64,000 bases of DNA from Streptomyces katrae. Its GTDB lineage: Bacteria > Actinomycetota > Actinomycetes > Streptomycetales > Streptomycetaceae. The DNA lies in contig NZ_CP020042.1 of assembly GCF_002028425.1 (NCBI RefSeq), forward strand, positions 5,307,560-5,371,559, given 5' to 3'. A program made the position numbers and the translations under genes. A model generated the notes under the pieces. That model saw nothing but the letters and a program-made list of their open reading frames with translations, had not been told where the DNA came from and ran no database searches. Position 1 is the first letter of the stretch; every line of letters starts with the position of its first letter. Below are positions 8,294 through 16,288 of the stretch, piece by piece.

Positions 8294-8926
8294 TCAGGCG
8301 CGGGCCGTCAGCCCGTGCATCAGCAGCGCGGTGAAGGCCGCCACCCAGCCCTCGTCCACCGGCTCGGAGCTGACCAGCGCCCGGTGCACCACCGTGCCCG
8401 CGATCACGTCGAAGATCAGGTCCGTGGTGTGCCCGGCGAGGGACTGGTCCTCCTCGTACGGGAGTTCCCCGCGGGCCTGCGCCCGTTCGCGACCCAGTAC
8501 GACGAGACGTTTCTGCCGGTCCACGATCGCCGACCGGATCCGGTCCCGCAGCGCCTCGTCCCGGGTGGACTCGGCGACCACCGCCATCAGGGCCGTCCGG
8601 GCCTCCGGGCGCCGCAGCAGCTCCGCGAACTGCAGGACCACGTACTCGATGTCCGCTTCCAGCGAGCCCCGGTCGGGCAGCTCCAGCGCGTCGAACAGCT
8701 CCGCCACCGCGTCCACGACCAGCTCGTTCTTGCCCGCCCAGCGCCGGTAGAGGGTGGTCTTCGCGACCCCGGCCCGGGCCGAGACGTCCCCCATGGTCAG
8801 CTTCGACCAGCCCAGTTCCACCAGCGCGTCCCGCGTCGCCGCGAGGATCGCCGCGTCCGCCGCCGCGCTGCGGGGGCGGCCGGTGCGGCCGGGCCGGTGG
8901 GTGGTGCGGGAGCACGGGTTGCGCAT
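8294..8926 (-). CDS. TetR family transcriptional regulator
   Basis: A 210-residue TetR protein: basic N-terminus with GRPRSAAADAAILAATRDALVE, then the HTH LTMGDVSARAGVAKTTLYRRW and a helical ligand domain. The frame opens at 8938, but I prefer ATG 8926 because TATGGT ends 7 nt before it and overlaps the earlier ATG. Two palindromes are candidate targets: the one at 9013-9035, about 90 bp upstream of this gene and in front of the thioredoxin/TPR gene, and the icmA operator; the former is closer. Effector unknown, possibly an acyl-CoA given the icmA neighbour (inference). Confidence 0.88.
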   Translation of the reverse strand: MRNPCSRTTHRPGRTGRPRSAAADAAILAATRDALVELGWSKLTMGDVSARAGVAKTTLYRRWAGKNELVVDAVAELFDALELPDRGSLEADIEYVVLQFAELLRRPEARTALMAVVAESTRDEALRDRIRSAIVDRQKRLVVLGRERAQARGELPYEEDQSLAGHTTDLIFDVIAGTVVHRALVSSEPVDEGWVAAFTALLMHGLTARA

Positions 8927-8939
8927 GGCCGAGACCATA
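8927..8939 (-). promoter_or_regulatory. -10 element, leaderless start of the TetR gene
   Basis: On the minus strand TATGGT (8939-8934), spacer CTCGGCC, ATG 8926. The hexamer covers an alternative ATG at 8938, which argues for the shorter protein. Confidence 0.5.
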
Positions 8940-9012
8940 CCCGTCAGTAGCGGAACCGTCGGGGGCCCCGGCGCTGTGGTTCAGATCACGGAGCGCCCGG
9001 CGCCCGGGGGAG

Positions 9013-9035
9013 TTACGCTACGGCTCGTAGCGTAA
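9013..9035. promoter_or_regulatory. Palindromic operator in the TetR / thioredoxin-TPR intergenic region
   Basis: A perfect inverted repeat with 10-bp arms (TTACGCTACG and its complement) around a 3-bp centre. It sits about 90 bp from the TetR start and 160 bp from the thioredoxin-like gene, and contains TANNNT hexamers on both strands. The form fits a TetR-type site. Confidence 0.6.
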
Positions 9036-9197
9036 GAGCGGCAACCACGCGAAGAGCTACCGGCGCCAGGTGGGGACCCGGCGCCACCACAACGCAGGGC
9101 AAGAGCAACACCACGCGAAACCGTCGGGGACGAGGTTTCGCACGGGATCTTCCGGGATCCTTTTCGTCGGCGCGCGCACACGGGGGAGGATGTACGC

Positions 9198-10181
9198 ATG
9201 CAGCCCAGAAACATGTCCATGAGCGGCGTCGTCGACCTCGCCGCGGTGAAGGCGGCCGGCGAAGCCAAGGCGAAGGCCGAGCAGGCCCGCGCGGAGGCGG
9301 CCCGCCAGGCCGGCGGCGGCGCGCCCGGCGGCGCGGTCCCGCCGTCCGCTCTCGTCATCGACGTCAGCGAGGCCGGCTTCGAGAGCGACGTCCTCCAGCT
9401 GTCCAACGAGGTCCCGGTCGTCCTCGACTTCTGGGCCGAGTGGTGCGAGCCGTGCAAGCAGCTCGGCCCGCTCCTGGAGCGGCTGGCCGTCGAGGCGAAC
9501 GGACGCTTCGTCCTGGCGAAGATCGACGTCGACGCCAATCAGATGCTGATGCAGCAGTTCGGTATCCAGGGCATCCCGGCCGTGTTCGCCGTGGTCGCCG
9601 GCCAGGTGCTGCCGCTGTTCCAGGGCGTGGCCCCCGAGCAGCAGATCCGCGAGACCCTGGCCCAGCTGGTCCAGGTCGCCGAGGAGCGCTTCGGCATCCT
9701 CGGCCTCCAGGTCGACCCCGACGCCGCGGGCGCACCCGCGGCCCCGGCCCCCGTGCCGGCCGGCCCGTACGACGCGCTGCTGGAGGCGGCGGTCGCCGCG
9801 CTGGACGCGGGCGACCTGGGCGGCGCCGTGCAGGCGTACAAGAACGTGCTCGCGGACGACCCGGCCAACAGCGAGGCCAAGCTGGGCCTGGCCCAGGCCG
9901 AACTGCTCTCCCGGGTGCAGCACATGAACCCGCAGACGGTGCGCGCCGCCGCCGCCGAGAACCCGCGCGACCCCGCCGCCCAGATGGCCGCGGCCGACCT
10001 GGACCTGGCCGGCGGTCACGTGGCGGACGCCTTCTCCCGCCTGGTGGACACCGTGCGGGTGACGGCGGGCGACGACCGGGACTCCGTACGGGTGCGACTG
10101 CTGGAGCTGTTCGAGGTGATCGGCGCCGACGACCCGCGGGTGACCGCGGCCCGCACGGCGCTGGCACGCGTCCTCTTCTGA
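9198..10181 (+). CDS. Thioredoxin-like / tetratricopeptide protein (CnoX/YbbN type)
   Basis: A 327-residue cytoplasmic protein. Residues about 50-160 are a thioredoxin fold with WAEWCEPCKQLGPLLERLA; both CXXC cysteines are kept, unlike E. coli CnoX, which lacks the classic pair. The cis-proline loop is GIQGIPAVFAV. Residues about 190-327 are TPR-like helices (ALDAGDLGGAVQAYKNVLADDPAN). In the CnoX family this layout serves chaperone and redox-protective roles with GroEL and DnaK. The first 45 residues are Ala/Lys-rich and poorly conserved. Start ATG 9198 has GGGGAGGA seven bases upstream. It stands alone, with a complex hairpin after it. Confidence 0.88.
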   Translation: MQPRNMSMSGVVDLAAVKAAGEAKAKAEQARAEAARQAGGGAPGGAVPPSALVIDVSEAGFESDVLQLSNEVPVVLDFWAEWCEPCKQLGPLLERLAVEANGRFVLAKIDVDANQMLMQQFGIQGIPAVFAVVAGQVLPLFQGVAPEQQIRETLAQLVQVAEERFGILGLQVDPDAAGAPAAPAPVPAGPYDALLEAAVAALDAGDLGGAVQAYKNVLADDPANSEAKLGLAQAELLSRVQHMNPQTVRAAAAENPRDPAAQMAAADLDLAGGHVADAFSRLVDTVRVTAGDDRDSVRVRLLELFEVIGADDPRVTAARTALARVLF

Positions 10182-10265
10182 GCGCGGCCGCCGTCTGGAG
10201 CGCCGCCGGGCCCCGGCTGGAGCGGCGCACCGCCGGGTGACCGGCGATTTGTTGACACAGAGATA

Positions 10266-10311
10266 AACAGCGGCCGCGCTTTGCCAAAACTTGGCAATCG
10301 TGGCCGCTGTT
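10266..10311 (+). terminator. Nested inverted repeat after the thioredoxin/TPR gene
   Basis: Two inverted repeats nest here: an outer 10-bp pair (10266-10275 with 10302-10311) and an inner 7-bp pair TTGCCAA/TTGGCAA (10281-10287 with 10291-10297). It could be a terminator or a protein-binding cruciform. It lies in the 617-bp gap before the next gene, in which I see no open reading frame that looks coding. Confidence 0.5.
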
Positions 10312-10435
10312 ACTCGCAGTAAATGGAGCCCCGTGAACTGTCCGGTTGGTTCCTTCTTCACCCCTTCTGTCGTGGCCCAGGGTGACACCCTGTGTGGCCG
10401 CTGTGTGCCGTAGGGCAGCCCTCCGGTTACCCAGC

Positions 10436-10453
10436 CGTTACCCGCGAGTAACG
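10436..10453. promoter_or_regulatory. Inverted repeat CGTTAC-N6-GTAACG
   Basis: A perfect 6-bp inverted repeat with a 6-bp centre, with a further GTTACCC direct copy just upstream (10426-10432). It lies 346 bp before the DUF6230 start and may be an operator for that unit; no clear -10/-35 pair was found beside it. Confidence 0.35.
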
Positions 10454-10798
10454 ACCCCCCTTGTGCCCCGGCCTGGAATGGACCACGATCGGCGACGCTC
10501 GGTCCTTCCCGTAGAGCCGCTCATCCGGCGGCCGCGGTGGAGGGTCCCCACCGGGTGGGCCGGTGGCACGCACACCGGCCGTGGACAGGGGGGTCTCTGC
10601 CACACCGGCAGGGCCTGTCCTCCAGGTTGCGCGAACGCGTGGCCCAGTGGTTGTCGCTCGGGGGTGATCGCCGGTGTATCGGACGCGGCTGCGCCGCGGC
10701 TCGGCCGCCTGCGCTCCTTCCCGAGGACGTAGCACTTCTCCCATCCCAGGCCGGGCTCTGTCCGGACCGGAGATGTACGTCCGAGAAGGAGGAACGAA

Positions 10799-11446
10799 AT
10801 GAGTTCTCAGGTTCGTGGCGGGACCAGATGGAAGCGCTTCGCGCTCGTCATGGTGCCGTCCATCGCGGCCACGGCCGCGGTCGGTGTGGGTCTGGCGCAG
10901 GGCGCCCTCGCGGCCTCGTTCAGCGTTTCCGGCCAGGACTTCAAGGTGTCGGCCGACGAGCTCGTCGGCCATGACCTGATCCAGTACGGCAGCGTCGCCG
11001 ACGGTGCCACGCTGGGTTCGAAGGAGACGGCCCACCACCCGGTGACCATCTCCGGCTTCAGCTCCGCCAAGATCACGAACATGTGCCAGTCGCTGGTCAC
11101 CCCGGTGCCGGTCCTCGGCGGGGCCATCACGCTGCAGCTGCGCACCGGCAACAAGGGCCGCTCGGCCGAGGCCACCAACCTCTACCTCGACGTGGCCGAG
11201 CTGGACGCGGACGCCAAGTTCGACCAGCTCGACATCGGTGTCGCGGTGGGCGACGGCAGCCACACGACCAAGCCGGTCCCCGGCACGGTCGCGGACAACG
11301 GCCTGTTCTCGCAGCGGGCCAAGACGGCCACGCTGACGAACGTCCGTCAGAAGGCGTGGGCGACGACGGCGGGTACCTTCACCCTGCCCGACCTCAAGCT
11401 GCGTCTGCTGAGCGGCAACCAGCCGTGCTACCAGGACGAGAAGTAG
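10799..11446 (+). CDS. DUF6230 family exported protein
   Basis: A 215-residue protein matching the actinomycete DUF6230 family, sometimes labelled cholesterol esterase without evidence. It starts with a basic region and a hydrophobic stretch (ALVMVPSIAATAAVGVGLAQGALA, about residues 15-38) ending in an AXA-like site, so it is a secreted or membrane-anchored beta-rich protein. Two cysteines (KITNMCQSL and NQPCYQ) could form a disulfide. AAGGAGGA lies just upstream of the ATG. It is followed by DUF6114 and a secreted Pro/Ser-rich protein in the same direction, a trio I regard as one operon. Function unknown. Confidence 0.85.
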   Translation: MSSQVRGGTRWKRFALVMVPSIAATAAVGVGLAQGALAASFSVSGQDFKVSADELVGHDLIQYGSVADGATLGSKETAHHPVTISGFSSAKITNMCQSLVTPVPVLGGAITLQLRTGNKGRSAEATNLYLDVAELDADAKFDQLDIGVAVGDGSHTTKPVPGTVADNGLFSQRAKTATLTNVRQKAWATTAGTFTLPDLKLRLLSGNQPCYQDEK

Positions 11447-11555
11447 GCCGGTTCCGTCCTGTGAGGTGACCGGGCGGGCGGCGGCGGTCGCCGTCGTGCG
11501 CCCGTCCGGGCTCCACAGAGTTCTCCGTACCACCGTTTTCAGGGAGCTGTTGTCC

Positions 11556-12110
11556 ATGAACCCCGAGGCCCCGGTTCGCGCCGCAGACGACCACTGGCTC
11601 ACCGTCGTGTACTACCGGTTTCGCGCCTGGCGGGGCCAGCGTCCCTTCTGGGCGGGTCTGTTCACCCTTCTCGGTGGTGTACCCATCGCCTACTTCCCCT
11701 ACGCGGACGTCCGGCTGGGCAACATCACCCTCGCGATGGCGACGACGGCCGGGTCCGGTTCGCTGATCATCGGCGTCCTGCTGATCACGCTGGGACTGGC
11801 CGTCTGGTTCCAGAAGGGCATCCGCGTCTTCGCGGGCGTCGCCGCGATCCTGCTGGCCCTGGTGTCGATCCCGGTGTCCAACCTCGGCGGTTTCTTCATC
11901 GGCTTCCTCTGCTCCCTGGTCGGCGGTGCCCTCGCACTGTCCTGGGCGCCCGGAGTGCCCGTGGAGGAGGAGCCCCACGAGGGCGACGCGGAGCAGGCGC
12001 ACGACCTGCCGGACCCCTTCCAGGGCATCCCGGCTCCCCGTGAGACGGAAACGCCGTACGTGACCGAGAAGACTGCCCACGCCGATGGCGGGAGGAACAG
12101 TGCGGGGTGA
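11556..12110 (+). CDS. DUF6114 family membrane protein
   Basis: A 184-residue protein with about four membrane segments after the RFRAWRGQRPFWAGLFTLLGG motif that marks DUF6114. ATG 11556 has AGGGAG nine bases upstream; the frame is open from 11466 but without a site. The C-terminal 45 residues are acidic and cytoplasmic or surface-exposed (VEEEPHEGDAEQAHDLPDP). The 3' end overlaps the start of the next gene. In Streptomyces DUF6230 and DUF6114 genes travel together, which suggests a complex at the envelope (inference). Confidence 0.85.
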   Translation: MNPEAPVRAADDHWLTVVYYRFRAWRGQRPFWAGLFTLLGGVPIAYFPYADVRLGNITLAMATTAGSGSLIIGVLLITLGLAVWFQKGIRVFAGVAAILLALVSIPVSNLGGFFIGFLCSLVGGALALSWAPGVPVEEEPHEGDAEQAHDLPDPFQGIPAPRETETPYVTEKTAHADGGRNSAG

Positions 12111-13410
12111 CGAGACGCAGCGGGGCGTGGCCCCCGGTGCAGAGTCCCGTGAGAGAAGGGGCCGCCACGCGGCGCCCAGGAAGTCGCTGCTGAACAAGCT
12201 CCAGATACCCGTCGGCAAGACGATGGCGCTCGCGGCGATGCCGACGGCCGTGCTCGTCGGGATGGGCATGGCCCCCAAGCTGGCCCTGGCCGACGACAAG
12301 GAGATCCCCTTCGCGCCCGGCCCGTGCGTGACGCGCTCCGACGAACCCTCCCCGTCGGCCTCGCCGTCCCCGTCCGGCTCCCCGTCCGCCTCGCCCTCGC
12401 CCGGTACGTCGCCGGGCGCGAGCCCCGCGCCGGACGCGAGCAAGGCTCCCAAGCCCGGTGCGAGTCCCGCGGCGACCCCGTCGGCGAAGCAGCCCGAGGC
12501 CCCCAAGGAGCGCAAGCAGGAGACCCCGGCGGCCAAGCCGTCCGCCAGTGCCTCCCCGTCCCCCTCGGCGGCCAAGACGACGAACCCGCTCGACCCGCTG
12601 GGCGTCGGCGACGCCCTCAAGGGCCTGGTGGACGCCCTCGGCAGGCCCCTCCAGGGCGCGCAGAAGCCGGCGCCCGCCCCCAGTACGCCGAGCACCCCGA
12701 AGGCCCCCGCCGCCGACCCGCAGGCCGACGCGATCCGCGACGCCGCCCACCAGGCCGGCGCCACGGTCGAGGAGCTGCCCCAGTCGGTCAAGGACACCGT
12801 CAAGACCCCGAAGGACGAGACGGGCAAGACGGCGGACGACGCGGGCAAGGCGGACACCGACAAGGCCGACGGCGCCTCGCCCTCCCCCTCCACCACGGCG
12901 GACCCGAACGGCAAGCAGCCCTTCCCCTGTCCCACCTTCGACGCCAAGGCCCTGGCCGACGCGAAGCTGGAGCAGGGCATCCCGCTCCTGCCCGACGAGC
13001 CCTGGTACCTGGACAGCTCGCTGCTGACCCTCTACGGCCTGGACTACGAGGGCATCGTCGAGGTGAAGACGGCCGGCGGGCACACCAAGAAGGTCCTGAA
13101 GTTCACGGCGGACTCGCTGGACATCAAGGACCTCTACCAGACGGTCGGCAAGACGGGGAACGTCGCCCACCTGAAGTCGCGCCCGGGCTCCACGTCCAAG
13201 ATCCGCGACGGCAAGGTGACGATGTACACGGAGAGCCTCAAGGGCAACCTCTTCGGGCTCATCCCGATCGAGTTCACCCCGAACAGCCCGCCGCCCCTGA
13301 ACGTCCCCTTCGCGTTCTTCACGAACGTCAAGGTCGTCCAGGCCGGCCAGTTCGGCGGCAACCTCACGGTCCCGGGCCTGCACAACTACATCGGCCCGCC
13401 GGAGGGCTAG
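12100..13410 (+). CDS. Secreted Pro/Ser/Ala-rich protein of the DUF6230-DUF6114 unit
   Basis: A 436-residue protein. I chose GTG 12100 because GGAGGA lies five bases upstream; an ATG at 12085 in frame is possible. Residues about 45-65 form a signal segment (ALAAMPTAVLVGMGMAPKLALA). Then comes a long low-complexity linker with repeated SPSAS/SPSPG blocks and acidic Lys/Asp stretches (about residues 75-265). The C-terminal 165 residues are a folded domain beginning at PCPTFDAKALADAKLEQGIP and ending PGLHNYIGPPEG. The linker looks like a cell-wall-spanning spacer. I do not recognise the folded domain. It overlaps the DUF6114 gene by 11 bp and ends at a strong terminator. Confidence 0.8.
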   Translation: MRGDETQRGVAPGAESRERRGRHAAPRKSLLNKLQIPVGKTMALAAMPTAVLVGMGMAPKLALADDKEIPFAPGPCVTRSDEPSPSASPSPSGSPSASPSPGTSPGASPAPDASKAPKPGASPAATPSAKQPEAPKERKQETPAAKPSASASPSPSAAKTTNPLDPLGVGDALKGLVDALGRPLQGAQKPAPAPSTPSTPKAPAADPQADAIRDAAHQAGATVEELPQSVKDTVKTPKDETGKTADDAGKADTDKADGASPSPSTTADPNGKQPFPCPTFDAKALADAKLEQGIPLLPDEPWYLDSSLLTLYGLDYEGIVEVKTAGGHTKKVLKFTADSLDIKDLYQTVGKTGNVAHLKSRPGSTSKIRDGKVTMYTESLKGNLFGLIPIEFTPNSPPPLNVPFAFFTNVKVVQAGQFGGNLTVPGLHNYIGPPEG

Positions 13411-13445
13411 TCCGCGCCACGCCGCGCCGCATCCGAGCGGAAAGC

Positions 13446-13498
13446 ACCGAGGGCGGCACCCCGGGTCCCTGTGACGGGACCGGGGTGCCGCCCTCGGT
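13446..13498. terminator. Bidirectional hairpin before pyk
   Basis: Stem of more than 20 bp with one bulged G around a 6-nt loop, between convergent genes. Confidence 0.85.
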
Positions 13499-13530
13499 CT
13501 CTGTGCGGCGGAGTGGGGCGGCCCGGGGGC

Positions 13531-14961
13531 TCAGTCGCGGGCGGTGCCGCCCAGGTGGTGGACGCGGACCATGTTGGTCGTGCCCGGGACACCGGGGGGA
13601 GAACCGGCCGTGATGATCATGGTGTCGCCCGGGTTGAAGCGCTGGAGCTTCAGCACCTCGGCGTCGACCAGGTCGACCATGGCGTCGGTGCTGTCCGCGT
13701 GCGGGACGACGGCGGACTCGACGCCCCAGCTCAGGGTGAGCTGGTTGCGGGTGTTCACGTCGGTGGTGAACGCCAGGATCGGCTGCTGGGCGCGATAGCG
13801 GGACAGGCGGCGGGCGGTGTCGCCGGACTGGGTGAAGGCGACCAGGGCCTTGCCGTCGAGGAAGTCCGCGATCTCGCAGGCCGCGCGGGCGACGGAGCCG
13901 CCCTGGGTACGCGGCTTCTTGCCCGGGACCAGCGGCTGGAGGCCCTTGGAGAGGAGCTCCTCCTCGGCCGCCGTGACGATCTTCGACATCGTCTTGACGG
14001 TCTCGATCGGGTACGCGCCCACCGAGGACTCGGCGGAGAGCATGACCGCGTCGGCGCCGTCGAGGATGGCGTTGGCGACGTCGGAGGCCTCCGCGCGGGT
14101 CGGGCGGGAGTTGGTGATCATCGACTCCATCATCTGGGTGGCGACGATGACCGGCTTGGCGTTGCGGCGGCACATCTCGATGAGCCGCTTCTGGACCATC
14201 GGGACCTTCTCGAGCGGGTACTCGACGGCCAGGTCGCCGCGGGCCACCATGACCGCGTCGAAGGCCGCGACCACGGCCTCCATGTTCTCGACGGCCTGCG
14301 GCTTCTCCACCTTGGCGATGACGGGGACCCGGCGGCCCTCCTCGTCCATGACGCGGTGGACGTCCTTGACGTCGTTGGCGTCGCGGACGAAGGACAGGGC
14401 GACCATGTCGCAGCCCATCCGCAGGGCGAAGCGCAGGTCGTCGACGTCCTTCTCCGACAGGGCGGGGACGTTCACGGCGGCACCCGGCAGGTTGATGCCC
14501 TTGTGGTCCGAGATGACACCGCCCTCGATGACGATGGTCCTGACCCGCGGGCCCTCGACCTCGGTCACCCGCAGCTCGACGTTGCCGTCGTTGATCAGGA
14601 TCTGGTCACCCTTGGCGACGTCGCCCGGGAGGCCCTTGTAGGTGGTGCCGCAGATGGACTTGTCGCCCGGGACGTCCTCGGTGGTGATGGTGAACTCGTC
14701 ACCGCGCACCAGCTCGACGGGACCCTCGGCGAAGGTCTCCAGACGGATCTTCGGACCCTGGAGGTCGGCGAGTACGCCGACCGCGCGCCCGGTCTCCTCG
14801 CAAGCCCTCCGGACGCGGTCGTACCGCTCCTGGTGTTCTGCCTGGGAACCGTGGCTGAAGTTGAATCGGGCCACGTTCATACCTGCCTCGATGAGTGCTT
14901 TCAGCTGCTCAAGCGAGTCGACGGCGGGGCCCAGCGTGCAGACGATTTTGGAACGGCGCAT
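13531..14961 (-). CDS. pyk: Pyruvate kinase
   Basis: A 476-residue enzyme of lower glycolysis: phosphoenolpyruvate plus ADP gives pyruvate plus ATP. It has the N-terminal RRSKIVCTLGPA, the NFSHGSQAEH loop, the catalytic-lysine motif VIAKVEKPQAVEN at about residues 215-227, the metal-binding MVARGDLAVE and TQMMESM segments, and a full C-terminal allosteric domain (FTQSGDTARRLSRYR). The ATG at 14961 has TAGGAT exactly 7 nt upstream and no Shine-Dalgarno, so it is probably leaderless. It lies next to ackA and pta on the same strand, separated by 62 bp, which may allow separate control of the acetate branch. Streptomyces usually have two pyk genes; which one this is cannot be told here. Confidence 0.95.
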   Translation of the reverse strand: MRRSKIVCTLGPAVDSLEQLKALIEAGMNVARFNFSHGSQAEHQERYDRVRRACEETGRAVGVLADLQGPKIRLETFAEGPVELVRGDEFTITTEDVPGDKSICGTTYKGLPGDVAKGDQILINDGNVELRVTEVEGPRVRTIVIEGGVISDHKGINLPGAAVNVPALSEKDVDDLRFALRMGCDMVALSFVRDANDVKDVHRVMDEEGRRVPVIAKVEKPQAVENMEAVVAAFDAVMVARGDLAVEYPLEKVPMVQKRLIEMCRRNAKPVIVATQMMESMITNSRPTRAEASDVANAILDGADAVMLSAESSVGAYPIETVKTMSKIVTAAEEELLSKGLQPLVPGKKPRTQGGSVARAACEIADFLDGKALVAFTQSGDTARRLSRYRAQQPILAFTTDVNTRNQLTLSWGVESAVVPHADSTDAMVDLVDAEVLKLQRFNPGDTMIITAGSPPGVPGTTNMVRVHHLGGTARD

Positions 14962-14974
14962 GAAGCGGATCCTA
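14962..14974 (-). promoter_or_regulatory. pyk -10 element, leaderless start
   Basis: TAGGAT (14974-14969 on the minus strand), spacer CCGCTTC, ATG 14961. A 12-bp palindrome CGGAATATTCCG at 14991-15002 lies about where the -35 region should be and could be an operator. Confidence 0.6.
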
Positions 14975-15023
14975 TCCGTTTGTTTCGTAGCGGAATATTC
15001 CGTCTGGTGGAAAGTCCAAGTGA

Positions 15024-16238
15024 CTACCTGGTAACCAGCGCGTACGCCTGGGTGGCGATCTCCAGCTCCTCATCGGTGGGCACCACGGCCACCGCCACCC
15101 GCGCGTAGTCCGTCGAGATGAGCCGGGGCTCCGGGGAGCGCGCCGCGTTCGCCTCCAGGTCCAGCGCGAGCCCCAGCTCCTCCAGTCCGGAAACCGCCGC
15201 CTCCCGCACCACCGAGGCGTTCTCGCCGACGCCCGCCGTGAACACCACCGCGTCCACCCGGCCCAGCACCGCCGTGTAGGCGCCGATGTACTTCTTCAGC
15301 CGGTGCACGTACGCCGCCAGCGCCAGGCGCGCCGACTCGTCGCCCTCGCCCGCCCGCCGGGTCACCTCGCGCATGTCGTTGTCGCCGCACAGACCCAGCA
15401 GACCGCTCTTCTTGTTGAGCAGCGAGTCGATCTCGTCGACCGAGAGCCCGCCCACCCGCGCCAGGTGGAAGACCACCGCCGGGTCCAGGTCCCCGGAGCG
15501 GGTCCCCATGACCAGCCCCTCCAGCGGGGTCAGCCCCATCGAGGTCTCCACGCACACCCCGCCGCGCACGGCCGAGGCGGAGGCCCCGTTCCCCAGGTGC
15601 AGCACGATCACGTTGACCTCCTCCACCGGCTTGCCCAGCAGCGCGGCCGCGGCCCGGGAGACGTAGGCGTGGGAGGTGCCGTGGAAGCCGTACCGCCGGA
15701 TGGAGTACTTCTCGGCGGTCGCCGCGTCGATCGCGTACCGGGCCACGTGCTCCGGCATCGTCGAGTGGAAGGCCGTGTCGAAGACGGCCACCTGCGGGAG
15801 GTCCGCGCGCAGCTCGCGGGCCACCTCTATGCCGGTCACGTTCGCCGGGTTGTGCAGCGGGGCCAGCGGGATCAGGCTGCGGATCTCCGCCAGCACCTCG
15901 TCGTCGATCACCGTCGGGGCGGTGAACCGGGTCCCGCCGTGCACCACCCGGTGTCCCACGGCGGCCAGTTCGGGGGAGTCCAGGCCCAGGCCGTCCGCCG
16001 CCAGCTCCTCGGCCACCGCCCGCAGCGCCTGCGCGTGGTCGGCGATCGCGCCGGTCCGTTCGCGCTTGCCGCCCGCGGCGCCCGGCCCGGCGAGCGGCTC
16101 GTGGACCAGGCGCGAGCCGTCCTCCCCGATCCGCTCCACCAGGCCCACGGCCAGCCGGGACGAGTCGGCCATGTCGAGGAGCTGGTACTTGACCGACGAG
16201 GAGCCGGAGTTGAGGACGAGTACGCGCGTTGCGGTCAC
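15024..16238 (-). CDS. ackA: Acetate kinase
   Basis: A 404-residue enzyme that interconverts acetyl phosphate plus ADP and acetate plus ATP. It shows the ASKHA-fold motifs RVLVLNSGSSSVKYQLLD at the N-terminus, VFDTAFHSTMP, RRYGFHGTSHAYVSR, HLGNGASASAV, and the C-terminal VFTAGVGENAS. GTG 16238 is chosen from homology and AAGGAAAG eight bases upstream; a much longer frame runs back through pta but is an artefact of high GC. Only 50 bp separate it from pta, so the two form the usual overflow operon for acetyl-CoA. Confidence 0.95.
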   Translation of the reverse strand: MTATRVLVLNSGSSSVKYQLLDMADSSRLAVGLVERIGEDGSRLVHEPLAGPGAAGGKRERTGAIADHAQALRAVAEELAADGLGLDSPELAAVGHRVVHGGTRFTAPTVIDDEVLAEIRSLIPLAPLHNPANVTGIEVARELRADLPQVAVFDTAFHSTMPEHVARYAIDAATAEKYSIRRYGFHGTSHAYVSRAAAALLGKPVEEVNVIVLHLGNGASASAVRGGVCVETSMGLTPLEGLVMGTRSGDLDPAVVFHLARVGGLSVDEIDSLLNKKSGLLGLCGDNDMREVTRRAGEGDESARLALAAYVHRLKKYIGAYTAVLGRVDAVVFTAGVGENASVVREAAVSGLEELGLALDLEANAARSPEPRLISTDYARVAVAVVPTDEELEIATQAYALVTR

Positions 16239-16288
16239 GGCGGGAGTCTTTCCTTCGGACGGAGGGATGCGGGGGAGGCGGGGCGGGG

